Shown here: one piece after another, positions 44,390 through 45,003 of the stretch
Numbering within the stretch: the first letter of the stretch is position 1
Layout: every line of letters begins with the position of its first letter
Assembly: GCF_000472785.1 (NCBI RefSeq)
Contig: NZ_AXAL01000039.1
Coordinates: 156-45,158 of the forward strand
Direction: 5' to 3'
DNA: 45,003 nucleotides
Source: Mesorhizobium loti CJ3sym
GTDB lineage: Bacteria > Pseudomonadota > Alphaproteobacteria > Rhizobiales > Rhizobiaceae
Made by a program: the position numbers and the translations under genes
The notes under the pieces: generated by a model
What the model was told of the DNA's origin: nothing
Seen by the model: only the letters and a program-made list of their open reading frames with translations
The model's database searches: none

Positions 44390-44596
44390 ATGGATGAGTT
44401 CCTTGACCTCGAAAACGCGACCCGCCACTTGCTGAAGTCGTCCGGCTTTCGCTTGGGCAAGGTTGGACGCAGGGCGTTTAAGCAAGCAGTGCGCCAGCCG
44501 GTGGCGGACGATCCGCTGCCGGTCGAGTTGATGGACGCCAAGCTGTCGGCGCGCGGCGCTATGGAAACAGTATTGCCGACTGCGATCGCCTCGTGA
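44390..44596 (+). CDS. Small protein of unknown function downstream of the giant gene
   Basis: A 68-codon frame starts at ATG 44390, 25 bp after the giant gene's stop, with GGGAGAG (44381-44387) as a good ribosome site. The frame also runs upstream into the giant gene, but that part is a shadow. The product begins M-D-E-F-L-D-L-E-N-A, has a basic middle (G-F-R-L-G-K-V-G-R-R-A-F-K) and ends A-M-E-T-V-L-P-T-A-I-A-S. No signal peptide or membrane helix. Position and spacing suggest co-expression with the giant protein, perhaps as a small partner; family unknown. Confidence 0.6.
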   Translation: MDEFLDLENATRHLLKSSGFRLGKVGRRAFKQAVRQPVADDPLPVELMDAKLSARGAMETVLPTAIAS

Positions 44597-44728
44597 AATG
44601 TTCGGGCGCAGCGAACCGTGCCGAGGCCTCGTGGCGATTGCCGGCGTCGGCCCGTGACGGCGCTCTCGTCTATGACGGCGTTCGCGGAACCGACGCACTT
44701 CCGCGGCGCACGCTAGGCCGGGGGATTA

Positions 44729-45003
44729 GGGTCAGGACCTATTAAAGTTCTTGCGGAGACAGCAAACGGCTGATTCATTGGCGGTGCGAGGAGGCGCTGC
44801 AATGAGTGATTTGATCTGGCTGTCGGAGGCGCAGATGCGCCGGATCGAGCGGCATTTCCCGCTGTCTCACGGAGTGCCCAGGGTCGATGATCGGCGGATC
44901 GTCAGTGGCATCATCTTCGTGATCAGGAACGGCCTTCGGTGGCGCGACGCGCCCAGCGAGTATGGTCCCCACAAGACGATCTACAACCGCTTCATCCGCT
45001 GGA
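44729..45003 (+). mobile_element. Left part of an IS5-family insertion sequence (runs off window)
   Basis: The probable left end is GGGTCAGGACC at 44729, directly after T-T-A (44726-44728), which fits the T-A-type target of the IS427 subgroup. The transposase gene begins 73 bases later. The right end and the matching inverted repeat are beyond the window, so the exact boundary and the target duplication cannot be checked. It marks the downstream border of the giant-gene locus. Confidence 0.65.
44802..45003 (+). CDS. IS5-family transposase, N-terminal part
   Basis: Sixty-seven codons are visible before the window ends. The sequence (L-S-E-A-Q-M-R-R-I-E-R-H-F-P, D-D-R-R-I-V-S-G-I-I-F-V, G-L-R-W-R-D-A-P-S-E-Y-G-P-H-K-T-I-Y-N-R) is the typical N-terminal domain of IS5/IS427 transposases. 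GAGGAGG at 44788-44794 is an excellent ribosome site seven bases before the ATG. The DDE catalytic part is outside the window. Some elements of this group need a frameshift for the full enzyme; this cannot be judged here. Confidence 0.9.
   Translation, partial: MSDLIWLSEAQMRRIERHFPLSHGVPRVDDRRIVSGIIFVIRNGLRWRDAPSEYGPHKTIYNRFIRW

Overview
The window looks like a chromosomal segment of an alphaproteobacterium of the Rhizobiales, most likely Mesorhizobium or a close relative. I infer this from the high G+C, GTG starts, short overlapping operons, a SapC-family gene, an IS5-type element and a giant LEPR-XLL exoprotein. No rRNA, tRNA or CRISPR was seen, so the genus is an inference.

Layout. Positions 1-167 hold the 5' end of a minus-strand membrane protein, probably the membrane anchor of a class III nucleotide cyclase. 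From 9282 down to 557 a minus-strand gene set encodes, in transcription order: a tandem outer-membrane beta-barrel protein, a small DUF3467-like protein, a GAF-GAF-TM-HlyD protein, an M50 metalloprotease fused to an N-terminal PqqD-like and a C-terminal HlyD-like domain, a short SecA-like ATPase, and a periplasmic HlyD-type adaptor. The last four are separated by 1-4 bp or overlap by 8 bp, so they are translationally coupled. A divergent intergenic region (9283-9454) separates them from plus-strand genes: an O-methyltransferase, a P-loop kinase-like protein with an unknown C-terminal half, an unknown protein, a radical SAM enzyme and a SapC-family protein, followed by a strong intrinsic terminator.

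Positions 14719-44364 are one uninterrupted reading frame of 9881 codons, about 1 MDa of protein and two thirds of the window. It has a basic N-terminus without a Sec signal peptide, an LEPRLLL motif at residues 54-60, eleven copies of a higher-order four-unit beta repeat (residues about 927-4560), a second repeat class carrying E-x-x-G-D motifs with an alpha-helical insertion, Calx-beta-like domains and a 4.6-kb RTX calcium-binding block. A 68-codon gene follows, then the left end of an IS5-family element that runs off the window.

Interpretation. The neighbours of the giant gene are what a dedicated export and modification apparatus could need: a motor (SecA-like), inner-membrane and periplasmic adaptors (three HlyD-type proteins, one a protease and one with sensory GAF domains), an outer-membrane protein, and modification enzymes. 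No ABC transporter or TolC is in the window although the protein has RTX repeats. The hypothesis is that this locus is a specialised, poorly described surface-display system for an LEPR-XLL giant protein. That link rests on adjacency and domain logic, not on direct proof.
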